DNA from: Kiloniellaceae bacterium
GTDB taxonomy: Bacteria > Pseudomonadota > Alphaproteobacteria > Kiloniellales > J153
Length of the DNA: 64,000 nucleotides
Reading direction: 5' to 3'
NCBI GenBank assembly: GCA_021776095.1
Contig: JAJFGO010000021.1
Coordinates: 62,001-126,000, forward strand
Shown here: piece after piece, positions 1 through 10,231 of the stretch
Layout of the letters: the number at the start of each line of letters is the position of its first letter
How positions within the stretch are numbered: the first letter of the stretch is position 1
The notes under the pieces: generated by a model
The model's input: only the letters and a program-made list of their open reading frames with translations
What the model was told of the DNA's origin: nothing
Database searches by the model: none
Program-made: the position numbers and the translations under genes

Positions 1-144
1 CAGGTTGACCCGGCGGAATACCTACGATCCAGTTATTACGAAAAGTGGCTGCAGGGGTTGGAAACCCTCCTGGTCGAGAAGGGCCTGATTACCGCCGAGG
101 AACTGGCGGCACGCAAAGCCGAGATGGCCGGGGGTGCCCCCTGA
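1..144 (+). CDS. Nitrile hydratase beta subunit, N-terminal-half protein (5' truncated by window)
   Basis: Only the last 47 codons are visible, in frame 1, ending at TGA 142-144. The residues SSYYEKWLQGLETLLVEKG followed by LITAEEL match the end of the helical N-terminal domain of nitrile hydratase beta subunits (family knowledge). A full beta subunit would continue into an SH3-like domain. Here the protein stops, and that domain is a separate gene starting at 144 with an ATGA overlap. The same two-piece arrangement is known from thiocyanate hydrolase, whose small subunits correspond to the two halves of nitrile hydratase beta. The metal-binding alpha subunit is not in the window and is presumably further left. 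It could therefore belong to a nitrile hydratase or to a thiocyanate-hydrolase-like enzyme. Confidence 0.75.
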   Translation, partial: QVDPAEYLRSSYYEKWLQGLETLLVEKGLITAEELAARKAEMAGGAP

Positions 145-503
145 TGCCCAAGCTGACCGCCGACAATGTGGAGGACATTCTGCGCAAGGGCGATTCGGCG
201 CGTCTGCCCGACAAGGTCTCGGCCAAATTCGAGCCCGGGCAGCAGGTCGTGGTGCGCAACCTCAATCCGCTCGGCCATACCCGCGCACCGCGCTACATTC
301 GGGGCAAGACCGGCATTATCGATCGCGATCACGGGGTCATGATCTTTCCCGATACCCACGCCGCCGGCACCGGCAAGTCGCCCCAGCACGTTTATAGCGT
401 GCGCTTTGAGGCGGCGGAGGTTTGGGGTCCGGATTCGATGTTTCCCGGCAGGCGCGGCGCCATCTACATCGATCTCTGGGACGACTATCTGGACCGGGCA
501 TGA
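144..503 (+). CDS. Nitrile hydratase beta subunit, SH3-like C-terminal-half protein
   Basis: A 119-residue protein corresponding to the SH3-like C-terminal domain of nitrile hydratase beta. Visible hallmarks are FEPGQQVVVRN near residue 29, HTRAPRYIRGK near residue 44, GIIDRDHG, then HVYSVRF and the closing pair of a Trp-Gly turn and IDLWDDYL. This domain packs against the metal-binding alpha subunit and helps form the active-site channel. The ATG at 144 overlaps the stop of the preceding half (ATGA), and the stop overlaps the next ATG at 500, so all three are translationally coupled. The reading frame stays open upstream to about 45 but with non-homologous sequence, so I take the overlapping ATG. 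Whether the substrate is a nitrile or thiocyanate cannot be told without the alpha subunit. Confidence 0.82.
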   Translation: MPKLTADNVEDILRKGDSARLPDKVSAKFEPGQQVVVRNLNPLGHTRAPRYIRGKTGIIDRDHGVMIFPDTHAAGTGKSPQHVYSVRFEAAEVWGPDSMFPGRRGAIYIDLWDDYLDRA

Positions 504-859
504 GCACGCCAGCAACGCCGGCTCTGCCGGGTCAACCTGGCGATGAGGCCGGTCCGGTGTTCCGCGAGCCCTGGGAGGCCCAAGCCTTCGCCCTGGCGGT
601 CGAGCTTTCTGCCGCCGGGCACTTTACCTGGAATGAATGGGCCGAAACTCTGGGCGCGGAAATCAAGGCGGCGCAGGCGGCCGGCGATCCGGACCTGGGC
701 GACACCTATTATCATCACTGGTTGGCGGCCCTGGAGCGCTTGACCGCCGAAAAGGGACTGGTTGTCCCGGACGATAGGCGCAGCCGCCGCGATGCCTGGG
801 AACAAGCCTACCGCGACACGCCGCACGGTCGGCCGGTGGAGCTGAAGAAAAGGCCCTAA
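500..859 (+). CDS. Nitrile hydratase accessory protein
   Basis: A 119-residue protein with the signature of the nitrile hydratase accessory/activator family: FREPWEAQAFALAVEL, then FTWNEWAETLGAEIKAA, and a final YYHHWLAALERLTAEKGLV. The family itself resembles the N-terminal half of the beta subunit, and its members are thought to help deliver metal to, or mature, the alpha subunit. The ATG overlaps the stop of the SH3-like half by 4 bases, so it is the last gene of the operon. A basic, low-complexity tail (GRPVELKKRP) ends the protein. No obvious intrinsic terminator follows before the radical SAM gene at 1021. Confidence 0.82.
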   Translation: MSTPATPALPGQPGDEAGPVFREPWEAQAFALAVELSAAGHFTWNEWAETLGAEIKAAQAAGDPDLGDTYYHHWLAALERLTAEKGLVVPDDRRSRRDAWEQAYRDTPHGRPVELKKRP

Positions 860-1020
860 TACACCGGCGTACTTAGTGATGCCTGCGACTATCGCGATCG
901 TCGAGCGACGGCTATTCCCTTGAGGCTCGAATAATAATACGTTATCCCCCAATTTGGAGATTGCCAGAGCGACGCTTGTTATTACGCATTGGTTGCTCGG
1001 ACGTTTGGGGGATTTGAGCT

Positions 1021-2814
1021 ATGGCCACCGCGGACCGGAGCCGAAAGAAAAAATTTCACATCGAAATGATCAAGCCGTCTCATTACGACGACGACGGCTA
1101 TGTAATCCAGTGGGCCAAGGCGTGGATTCCCTCGAACACTCTGTCCGCGCTTTATGGGCTGACCCTGGATGTGATCGACAAAAAGGCGCTCGGCGACGAT
1201 GTCGAGGCCGTGCTCCACGCCTATGACGAAACCAATACGATCATCCCGATCGAGGACATTATCCGCCGCCTCTCGGCACCCGGCGCCAAGGGGGTCGTGT
1301 GCCTGGTCGGCGTTCAGTCGAACCAGTTTCCGCGCGCCATGGATATCGCCCGGCAGTTCCGCGCCCGCGGCATTCAGGTCGCCATCGGCGGCTTTCACGC
1401 CTCGGGCTGCATTTCAATGCTGCCCGAGTTGCCGCCCGACCTGCAGGAGGCGCTCGATAACGGCATCACGCTCTATGCCGGCGAGGCCGAAGGACGGCTC
1501 GCCGAGTTTTACCTGGATGCCATCGCGGGCACGCTGAAGCCGATCTACAACTACATGGCCGATCTGCCGGGCTTGCAGGAGCAGCCGACGCCCTACCTGC
1601 CGGCTGCCATGGTGCAGCGATACGGCGGGTCCGTGGCGTGCTTCGACGCCGGACGCGGCTGCCCGTTCCAGTGCAGCTTTTGCACCATTATCAACGTTCA
1701 GGGCCGCAAGTCGCGGTTCCGCGACGCCGACGATGTAGAGCGCCTGGTGCGCGCCAACGTCGATCAGGGCATCTATCGCTGGTTCATCACCGACGACAAT
1801 TTCGCCCGCAACAAGAATTGGGAAGCGATCTTCGACCGCCTCGGCGACCTGCGCGAGGAAATGAAGCTGCCGTTCAGCATCATCATCCAGGTCGACACCT
1901 TGTGCCACAAGATCCCGAACTTCATCGTCAAGGCCAAACGCGCCGGCGTCGCCCGGGTGTTCATCGGGCTGGAGAACATCAACCCGGAAAACCTGATGGC
2001 CGCGCAGAAGCGCCAGAACCGCATCACCGAATACCGCAAGATGCTGCAGGATTGGCGCGACCAGCATATCATCACCTATGCCGGTTACATTCTGGGCTTT
2101 CCGGCGGACACGCCCGAGCGCATCGCCCACGACATCGAAGTCATCAAGCGCGAACTACCGATCGACATTCTGGAATTTTTCTGCCTGACGCCGTTGCCGG
2201 GCTCCGCCGACCACAAGCGCCTGTACCTGGACGGCGTGCCCATGGACCCGGACATGAACATCTACGACCTGGAACATGTGTGCACCGGTCACGAGAAGAT
2301 GTCGAAGGCGGAATGGCAGGGCATCTACAACAAGGCCTGGGATCTCTATTACTCCGACGATCACATCAAGACCCTGATGAAACGCATGGTGGTTACCGGC
2401 AACAAGCCCGAGCGCATCTGGGCCCACGCCCTGCAGTTCGCCGGCTGCATGCGCTTCGAGAAGGTGCATCCCCTACAGGGCGGCTATTTCCGCAGGAAAG
2501 TGCGCACCCAGCGCCGCTCCGGCCTGCCTATCGAAAGCGCGCAGACCTTTTACCCGCGCCGCTTGTGGGAAATCGTTACGACCTACGGCGCCTTCGCCTG
2601 GTACGCGCTGCGCCTGTTCGCGACCTGCAAAATGATCAAGCACAACCCGGCGACCAAGCATTATACTGACACGGCGCTGACGCCAGTGATCGACGCCGAA
2701 GACGAGGAACTGGAGATGCTCCAGCATTCCGACGCCGCCCAGGCGGCGGTCAACAAAGCCAAATCGGAAGTACGGGCTCGCGCCAAGCACGCCGCCATGG
2801 TGGCCGCCGAGTAA
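1021..2814 (+). CDS. B12-binding-like radical SAM protein
   Basis: A 597-residue protein. Residues of about 90-170 look like a cobalamin-binding-type Rossmann domain (KGVVCLVGVQSNQFPRAM, then IQVAIGGFHASG). They are followed by a radical SAM core with the canonical CxxxCxxC motif at residues 214-221 (GCPFQCSFC), which would ligate a 4Fe-4S cluster and bind S-adenosylmethionine. Later strands (FITDDNFARN, RVFIGLENINPENL, YAGYILGFPADTPE) fit the TIM-barrel of this superfamily. The C-terminal 150 residues are not a domain I recognise. The ATG follows a GGGGG stretch 8 bases upstream. No neighbouring substrate-protein gene is visible, so the substrate is unknown. The family is common in alphaproteobacteria; the product name stays general. 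Confidence 0.8.
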   Translation: MATADRSRKKKFHIEMIKPSHYDDDGYVIQWAKAWIPSNTLSALYGLTLDVIDKKALGDDVEAVLHAYDETNTIIPIEDIIRRLSAPGAKGVVCLVGVQSNQFPRAMDIARQFRARGIQVAIGGFHASGCISMLPELPPDLQEALDNGITLYAGEAEGRLAEFYLDAIAGTLKPIYNYMADLPGLQEQPTPYLPAAMVQRYGGSVACFDAGRGCPFQCSFCTIINVQGRKSRFRDADDVERLVRANVDQGIYRWFITDDNFARNKNWEAIFDRLGDLREEMKLPFSIIIQVDTLCHKIPNFIVKAKRAGVARVFIGLENINPENLMAAQKRQNRITEYRKMLQDWRDQHIITYAGYILGFPADTPERIAHDIEVIKRELPIDILEFFCLTPLPGSADHKRLYLDGVPMDPDMNIYDLEHVCTGHEKMSKAEWQGIYNKAWDLYYSDDHIKTLMKRMVVTGNKPERIWAHALQFAGCMRFEKVHPLQGGYFRRKVRTQRRSGLPIESAQTFYPRRLWEIVTTYGAFAWYALRLFATCKMIKHNPATKHYTDTALTPVIDAEDEELEMLQHSDAAQAAVNKAKSEVRARAKHAAMVAAE

Positions 2815-2848
2815 CGCCACCCCGATATTGGTGAACATCGGCAAGATT

Positions 2849-2880
2849 CGGCCCTAGGGCCGCTGTCGGTCCTAGGGCCG
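2849..2880. terminator. Hairpin between convergent genes, candidate bidirectional terminator
   Basis: Two 14-base arms, 2849-2862 and 2867-2880, each containing CCTAGGGCCG, can pair around a 4-base CTGT loop with a single G-T pair. The left arm is itself a palindrome. The hairpin lies between the stop of the radical SAM gene and the stop of the convergent hydrolase gene. There is no clear T-tract, so termination is inferred from structure and position only. Confidence 0.4.
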
Positions 2881-3009
2881 GATTTGGTCCAGAGACGGCC
2901 GGCGGGCCAGGCGCCCTTTCGGCTCTTCTTTCAAATCGCCGGGTCTTTCTTGGCGCGTCCGGCCGCTCTGGTCTCGGGATTCCCCTTGGTGTGGATTTCC
3001 CCCGGTGGG

Positions 3010-3690
3010 CTAGTTGCTCACCCGCCGACTTGCCAGCCGGACCCCATCGTCCGCCACCCGGTAGAACATGTGCCGGCCGATCTTCGGACCAAGCTCGAAG
3101 GCCTTGCGCCAGTACGGGCTGACGTAGTCGGCGTGGTACCATAGGGCACCGTCCGTGGGATCGTCCGAGCGACCCCAATAAACCTGCAAGGCGATCTCGT
3201 TGCTCAGTTCCCAATCGGACCGGCTGCGCGGGGTATCGCTGCGCCCGTCGCACCACCAGCTGAACTGACAGCGGTGCCGGCGGACTTCGCCGCCTTGCTG
3301 CACCACTTCGCAGATCGTATCGGGATAACGGGCGCTGGCGACCCGGTTCATGACCACGTGGCTGACCGCGACCTTGCCCTCGTCCGGCTCTCCGCGCGCC
3401 TCGAAATAGACATTGAGCGCCAGGCAGGCGATCTCATCGCGCGGATCGGCCACAGTCGGCCGCTCGAAGGCCATGGCCTTGTCGCGATCGACCCCGCCCA
3501 TGGCCGGCAGCTTGCCGATTTCCTGGAGGCCCAGGGGACCGGCGGCCGGCATCAGATCGGTCTTCATCGGTTCGGCCATGGCCGAGGCGCTTAAATAAGC
3601 GCCGTAGGCGGCCAGACCTACCCAGATTGCGCCGCGGAGAACCCTTCGTCCGCGGCCGGCCCAATGCGTCCTGCTTCGAGCTTCAGTCAT
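3010..3690 (-). CDS. SleB/CwlJ-type cell wall hydrolase
   Basis: A 226-residue protein with the Hydrolase_2 (SleB) fold: LALNVYFEARGEPDEGKVAVSHVVMNR, with the conserved Glu of YFEARGE as the likely catalytic residue, then a cysteine-bearing FSWWCDGRSD and the late motif GALWYHADYVSPYW. SleB-family enzymes cut peptidoglycan, and in non-sporulating alphaproteobacteria they act in wall remodelling. An N-terminal hydrophobic stretch (AIWVGLAAYGAYLSASA) gives export or membrane anchoring. I chose ATG at 3690 because GGGGAAG sits 7 bases upstream; an in-frame extension of 34 residues upstream looks non-coding. The gene is convergent with the radical SAM gene and divergent from the DUF2652 gene across a 460-bp region. 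Confidence 0.82.
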   Translation of the reverse strand: MTEARSRTHWAGRGRRVLRGAIWVGLAAYGAYLSASAMAEPMKTDLMPAAGPLGLQEIGKLPAMGGVDRDKAMAFERPTVADPRDEIACLALNVYFEARGEPDEGKVAVSHVVMNRVASARYPDTICEVVQQGGEVRRHRCQFSWWCDGRSDTPRSRSDWELSNEIALQVYWGRSDDPTDGALWYHADYVSPYWRKAFELGPKIGRHMFYRVADDGVRLASRRVSN

Positions 3691-4150
3691 AGTAACACTT
3701 CCCCATTCCCGTGAAATCGGTGGCTTGGGCTTGGCCTTTAGATGGCCGGCGGCTTCCTGCCGCCTGTTATGCCCTCGCCAATTCCGCGACAACTGGGCGA
3801 GATTATGGCAAGTTTTAAGAGAATGTCAAAGAATAAATTATCATTCTGTTAATATTAATGACTGTTTATTAACCTTACTGCAAACTTAAGAGTGCGTTTT
3901 TCTTGATCTTTCTCAAATAACCAAGAATGTTTAGATCGTTTTTCTTTCAGAGAAAAGCCATGGCCTTTGCGGGGCGGCGGCGGCGTCACTTACTACCAGG
4001 CGATAGAGGGCCCTGGTAGGTGCACCCCTGAAGGGGCATATAGGAGCGATGCTTGCCCCTAGGCCCATCTCCCTACCCTCGCCCGCCACGGCCCCGGTCT
4101 CCCGACCAGGACAGCCGCGGGCGCCGGGTGGCTGAAAAGAGGCCGAACAC
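3691..4150. promoter_or_regulatory. 460-bp divergent intergenic region with AT-rich core and alternative hairpins
   Basis: Bases of about 3800-3960 are markedly AT-rich in an otherwise GC-rich window, as expected for promoters of the divergent hydrolase and DUF2652 genes. Further right there is an 8-bp inverted repeat, CTACCAGG 3993-4000 with CCTGGTAG 4012-4019. Two mutually exclusive hairpins follow: CCCCT 4025-4029 with AGGGG 4032-4036, or AGGGGCA 4032-4038 with TGCCCCT 4054-4060. A 28-codon, proline-rich open frame (ATG 4049 to TGA 4135, 8 prolines) with AGGAG just upstream ends 15 bases before the DUF2652 start. I see no larger gene. Confidence 0.4.
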
Positions 4151-5083
4151 GTGGGCGGGTCTGCAATGAGGGGCGGTGCGGGTATGGACGCCGGAATGGG
4201 CGCCAGCATGATCGTCATGGTGGTGGTCTTGGTCCTGGCGGTGACCGGGGCGATCGCCCTAGCGGTTCTGCTTCGCCGCGCGGTCACCGGCGATCCGGCC
4301 GAACAGGTACGCCGCGGCGCGATGCGCCGGGTGGCGGCGCGTCACGATGGTGGCTCAGCCCAAACCTCTGCAACCAGCGTGTCGGGTGAGGTCGAGGCCT
4401 TCTTGGTCATACCGGATATCAGCGGCTACACGGAATTCATGCAATTGAGCCACTTCGCCCTGGCCCATTCCCAGTACGCCGTATCCGCCTTGCTGGAAGG
4501 CATCATCGAAGCTGCGGAGGACTGCCTGGCAACCGCCAAGGTCGAAGGCGACGCCGTCTTCCTGTACGCCCTGCGCAACACCGGAAACGGCGGCGGGGGC
4601 GCGAGCGGGCCGGACGTCGCCCGGGCAATCGGCCATATTTTGGAGGCCTTTTATAGGACGCGCGCCGAACTCGCAGCCAAGAACATCTGCCCCTGTGAGG
4701 TGTGCCGCAACGTCGAACGGCTCGAACTCAAGACCGTGCTGCACAGCGGACGGCTGTTGCTCTACGACCTACGCGGCCAACAGGAACTTTCGGGCCTACC
4801 GGTGATCGTCGTGCACCGCCTACTAAAGAACTCCCTGGGCCTGCCGCGCTACGTTCTGGTCACTGCGGCGGCACACGACGAGGTAACTTTGCCGCTGTCC
4901 GCCAGCCCGACGCAGCATCTAGAAAGTTATGAGGGGATCGGAGAGATCGCGAGCTATGTTTACCTTTTCGACCCTGAATCCTTGCCCGCCGATAAAAGCG
5001 ACGGGGCGCGGGCGGGTATCTCCGCAAAGGCAGGGGAGGCCATGCGTAAGTTCGGCCAAAACCTACGCACACTCAGATCCTAG
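4151..5083 (+). CDS. Membrane-anchored DUF2652 protein, class III cyclase-like fold
   Basis: A protein of about 310 residues. A single transmembrane helix near the N-terminus (residues of about 20-43) precedes a cytoplasmic domain with VIPDISGYTEFM near residue 88 and KVEGDAVFLYA near residue 136. These two aspartates sit where class III nucleotide cyclases place their metal-binding pair (DIxGFT and GDxxxA). LHSGRLLLYD and GLPVIVVHRLLKN align with the later cyclase strands, keeping an Arg but lacking the usual Asn of the catalytic NxxxR pair. Between them is a CPCEVC cysteine cluster. It is thus a DUF2652 cyclase homologue, possibly with altered activity. Start options are GTG 4151 (AGAGG 8 bases upstream) or ATG 4166; I used the former. 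Confidence 0.65.
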   Translation: MGGSAMRGGAGMDAGMGASMIVMVVVLVLAVTGAIALAVLLRRAVTGDPAEQVRRGAMRRVAARHDGGSAQTSATSVSGEVEAFLVIPDISGYTEFMQLSHFALAHSQYAVSALLEGIIEAAEDCLATAKVEGDAVFLYALRNTGNGGGGASGPDVARAIGHILEAFYRTRAELAAKNICPCEVCRNVERLELKTVLHSGRLLLYDLRGQQELSGLPVIVVHRLLKNSLGLPRYVLVTAAAHDEVTLPLSASPTQHLESYEGIGEIASYVYLFDPESLPADKSDGARAGISAKAGEAMRKFGQNLRTLRS

Positions 5084-5143
5084 GCGGGGACGCCGCCGCC
5101 CTGGCCTATGCCAAGGGGGTATTTAGCGCACGGCCACAAAAAA

Positions 5144-5854
5144 CTAATCAGCGAGCACGCGAAAAACGGCGCCGTAGTGGAATGGCGGTAAGTCAACGAC
5201 CCGATCCAACGTGAAGCCTGCCGGTTCCACAGCCAGCCGCACGTCGTCCGGCGACATGCGCATCTCAGACTTTGGCCCTCTTGGAACACCCATAACGACT
5301 GTTCGCTCACGCGGCAGCCGGTGCCAGTTGATAATGGCAAGTTGCCCCATAGGCTTAAGCATCGACGCTACGGTACGCGCCATCGCAGTCTTATCGGGCA
5401 CGCCGTGGAAGGTGTTTGCGATCAGCACATAATCCACCTTACTCGGTATCAGCGCTGGCAAATTGCGAGCGTCAGCGCAGACCAGGCCCAGCACAGTAGA
5501 ATTGGTCCGCTCAAGTTCGGCACGGGTCCGCTCAAGCATGGCCGGGTCTATGTCCACTCCATACACTTTGCCCTCGACGATCCGCGCGAGCGGTGCAGTG
5601 AAGTAGCCGTCACCGCAGCACAGGTCGACGACCTGCATGCCCGGTTCCACGCCAAGCATACGCACAATACCCTCGGGGTCGGGCCATAAGGCCGCCCACC
5701 AGTTGCGATCTGGCATGGCGGTTGCGGGAAAATACCCTTCTATCACTTCCATCTCCGAGCCGATCTTGTTCTCAACAACTCCCATCGCGCCAGTAGCACC
5801 ATGATCAAGATCAACGACGATTTTCGGTGGACGCGATTGATGCAAATAGGGCAC
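5144..5854 (-). CDS. Class I SAM-dependent methyltransferase
   Basis: A 236-residue protein with a class I Rossmann methyltransferase core: motif I VVDLCCGDGYFTAPLA near residue 74, motif II VYGVDIDPAML, then VCADARN and VDYVLIANTFHGVP for motifs III-IV, and AIINWHRLP for the post-I region. The hydrophobic MLKPMGQLAIINWH strand is typical of small-molecule methyltransferases. Substrate is not predictable. The annotated start is GTG 5854; internal ATG codons at GAMGVVEN or SEMEVIEG are possible shorter starts because the first 30 residues are not conserved in type. The gene stands alone between convergent DUF2652 and divergent uvrB. Confidence 0.7.
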   Translation of the reverse strand: MPYLHQSRPPKIVVDLDHGATGAMGVVENKIGSEMEVIEGYFPATAMPDRNWWAALWPDPEGIVRMLGVEPGMQVVDLCCGDGYFTAPLARIVEGKVYGVDIDPAMLERTRAELERTNSTVLGLVCADARNLPALIPSKVDYVLIANTFHGVPDKTAMARTVASMLKPMGQLAIINWHRLPRERTVVMGVPRGPKSEMRMSPDDVRLAVEPAGFTLDRVVDLPPFHYGAVFRVLAD

Positions 5855-6056
5855 TTATCCCGGCAATGCTAATCGCCTAAATGTCCGGAATGGGCCATGA
5901 CAAGAGGCTCCAAAGCCCCGCGCCATCTCTGCTGACATACCTAAAGCCGCCGAAACCCGCTAAAACCCTGCGGCTCTGGGCGCCGGATTGGCAGGAGGGT
6001 GAAGCGAGGCCCTGCCCGCTCTGGCAAGCGCCGTCCTGAGAGGGCATATAGAAGGT

Positions 6057-8258
<2,202 letters not shown>

Positions 8259-8417
8259 ACTAGAAATTTCCCAAATATTGACCCATCTCATGGCGGCCGA
8301 ACGGCTGAAGCTTTGTAATAACGCTAACCTTATAGAATATAGGGAAATGTTACCGGGGCAAATTTGGTCGTTTGGACAGCTTCAAAGGACAAACTTCTAG
8401 GGAAGGGCCTAATTGAG

Positions 8418-8972
8418 ATGGTGGAAAACGTACAAATAGACGGCAAACTTGGCAAAGCGCTCGACAAGCTCGAGGCTGCCACAATGGAGGCGGCCTCGCA
8501 TTTGAAGCATGCCTCGGATGAAATCGCCGGTAACGTGCTCGCGCTGGAAAAGAGCATTCACGAGGGGCTCAAGTCCCAGGTCTTGCGTAAGAAACTGGGC
8601 GCGATCGAGACCGAAGTGAAGTTGCTGAGGCGATCTTCCAAGCGCGAATACGCCGCGCTGAAGAGATCCGTCGAGCGGCAGAAGAAGGCCCTGGCAAAGG
8701 CCACCAAGCGGGTGGCGAAGATCGTGGTCAAGGCGGAGGTCAAAAAGGCCAAGCCCGCGCGCGCGGGTGCGAACGGCAAGGACGCCAGTTCCGGCGCCGC
8801 GGCCAAGGCAGCCGAAGCGAAACCAGCGGTAAAGAGCGCGAGCCCGCAGCCCGCGGCCAAGACCGCGAAGGCCGCCGCGCCGGCCAAGACGGCGGCGAGA
8901 AAGGCCGCCACAAGAAAACGGCCTGCCACCTCCGGGGCCTCGGCCAAGGGCGCGCCGAAGCCGTCCAGCTAG
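8418..8972 (+). CDS. Histone H1/PhaF-like basic coiled-coil protein
   Basis: A protein of 184 residues. The first 90 are helical with heptad-like spacing (GKALDKLEAATMEAASHLKHASDEIAGNVLALEKSIHEG), followed by a very basic linker. The last 95 residues are almost only Lys, Ala, Pro, Ser and Thr, with AKPA/KTAA-type repeats like histone H1 tails and the C-terminus of the phasin PhaF. Such proteins bind DNA non-specifically; in PhaF this links polyester granules to the nucleoid. That is an analogy, not a proof. I chose ATG 8418 because GGAAGGG lies upstream at 8401; the frame stays open further upstream from GTG 8364. A phasin lies at 23.7 kb but not adjacent. Confidence 0.6.
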   Translation: MVENVQIDGKLGKALDKLEAATMEAASHLKHASDEIAGNVLALEKSIHEGLKSQVLRKKLGAIETEVKLLRRSSKREYAALKRSVERQKKALAKATKRVAKIVVKAEVKKAKPARAGANGKDASSGAAAKAAEAKPAVKSASPQPAAKTAKAAAPAKTAARKAATRKRPATSGASAKGAPKPSS

Positions 8973-9012
8973 CGCCCGTTCCACTGACCGGGGCCGGTGC
9001 AGCCTAGAAGAC

Positions 9013-9072
9013 AAACGCTTTAGAGCGTTTTTCGCTCGAACTTGGTATTGCGGCGAGAGGGTCTCTCGCCGC
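9013..9072. terminator. Double hairpin after the H1-like gene
   Basis: Two perfect hairpins. AAACGCT 9013-9019 pairs with AGCGTTT 9024-9030 and runs into further T residues, as in an intrinsic terminator. GCGGCGAGAG 9050-9059 pairs with CTCTCGCCGC 9063-9072 around a 3-base loop. The first lies 40 bases after the stop of the H1-like gene and most likely ends that transcript. The AAACGCTTTAGAGCGTTT element also resembles a degenerate piece of the alphaproteobacterial hairpin repeat seen at 36778. Confidence 0.55.
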
Positions 9073-9196
9073 GCCTTTCTCTGCGCGGCCGTCGGTTTCG
9101 TGATTGGCCCGGTTCGTCGGCTATTGGTATAGAGAAGGCGCTTGAGCGCCGCCGCGCTTGCCTGACAGCTTCCGCCACAAACTGGTCGCCATCACA

Positions 9197-9988
9197 ATGA
9201 TCGTTCGACAAATCTGGACCGCCAACGCCTACCGCAATTTCAACTACCTGATCGCCTGCCCCGAGACCGGCGAGGCCATGGCCATCGACCCCCTGGACCA
9301 CAAAAAATGCCTGGCCGCCGCCAAGGATGCCGGCTGGCGCATCACCCAAGTGCTCAACACCCACGAGCATGGCGACCATACCGGCGGCAACAAGGCCATG
9401 ATCGCGGCGACCGGCGCGACGCTGCTGGCCCACGCCAACGCCAAGGACCGTATCCCCGGTATGGACCGGGGCCTCGGCGCCGGAGATATCATCAAGGTCG
9501 GCCGGACGGTGGAGCTGGAGGTCCTGGATACGCCGGGTCATACCATGAGCCACGCCTGCCTGCTGTCGCACACCGACACCCCGGCGCTGTTCTGCGGCGA
9601 CACCCTGTTCAACGCCGGTGCCGGCAACTGCCACAACGGCGGCCACCCGAACGAGCTCTATCACACCTTCGCCAGCCAATTGGCCAAGCTGCCGGAGACC
9701 ACCCAGGTCTATCCGGGTCACGATTACATCGCCAACAACCTGCGCTTTACTCTGGACCGGGAGCCGGATAACGCCAAGGCCAAGCAGCTTCTAGGCGCGG
9801 CCGATCGCCAGGATCCGGCCCAAGCCATGGTCACGACCCTGGCCCTGGAGAAAGAGATCAACACCTTCTTCCGCCTGCATTCGCCCAGCGTGATCGCCCG
9901 CCTGCGCGAGGCCTTTCCCGACCTGCCCGATCAGCCGGATCATAAGGCCGTATTCGTAAAGCTACGGGAACTCCGGAACGCCTGGTAG
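9197..9988 (+). CDS. gloB: Hydroxyacylglutathione hydrolase (glyoxalase II)
   Basis: A 263-residue metallo-beta-lactamase-fold enzyme that hydrolyses S-lactoylglutathione to lactate and glutathione, the second step of methylglyoxal detoxification. The binuclear metal motif NTHEHGDHTGGN (HxHxDH), the later DTPGHTMSH histidine, LFCGDTLFNAGAGNC aspartate and VYPGHDYIANNL histidine are all present. The C-terminal part carries NTFFRLHSPSV, the glutathione-contact helix region of true glyoxalase II. ATG 9197 gives the usual length; a TTG 13 codons upstream is possible but less likely. Confidence 0.9.
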   Translation: MIVRQIWTANAYRNFNYLIACPETGEAMAIDPLDHKKCLAAAKDAGWRITQVLNTHEHGDHTGGNKAMIAATGATLLAHANAKDRIPGMDRGLGAGDIIKVGRTVELEVLDTPGHTMSHACLLSHTDTPALFCGDTLFNAGAGNCHNGGHPNELYHTFASQLAKLPETTQVYPGHDYIANNLRFTLDREPDNAKAKQLLGAADRQDPAQAMVTTLALEKEINTFFRLHSPSVIARLREAFPDLPDQPDHKAVFVKLRELRNAW

Positions 9989-10155
9989 GCCCCCTGGCGG
10001 CCCCCGCCGCCACACAAGACCATCTGCCCATTACGCCGTCGCCCGGATTTGATCCGGAATCATCGGTGCGGGCCAGCCCCGGCCCACGCAAAAATCCCGG
10101 ATATGAAGGTTCGCGGGCTGGAAATTGTCTGATTTCCCGGCACGCCCAATGCCTA

Positions 10156-10202
10156 GTGGTCCGATCCTAACGCTTGGTTCCCAAGCGTTAGGATCGGACC
10201 AC
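10156..10202. repeat. Perfect 22-bp inverted repeat with 3-base loop
   Basis: Arms 10156-10177 and 10181-10202 are exact reverse complements separated only by TTC. The apex reads CTTGGTTCCCAAG. There is no T-tract, and the stem is far longer than a normal terminator. It could form a cruciform, a very stable RNA hairpin, or be a mobile palindromic element of REP/MITE type. Confidence 0.85.
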
Positions 10203-10231
10203 CAAGCCGTTGATCTTGTGGGGCGACTTAT

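Noticed and set aside
120-160. Frameshift joining the two nitrile hydratase beta halves
   Set aside because: The junction is a clean ATGA overlap, the SH3-like half starts at its own Met, and the next gene junction has the same overlap, so a natural split is more likely than an error.
3010-3690. SleB-type hydrolase as a prophage endolysin
   Set aside because: No phage genes nearby and the gene has an export signal and typical chromosomal context.
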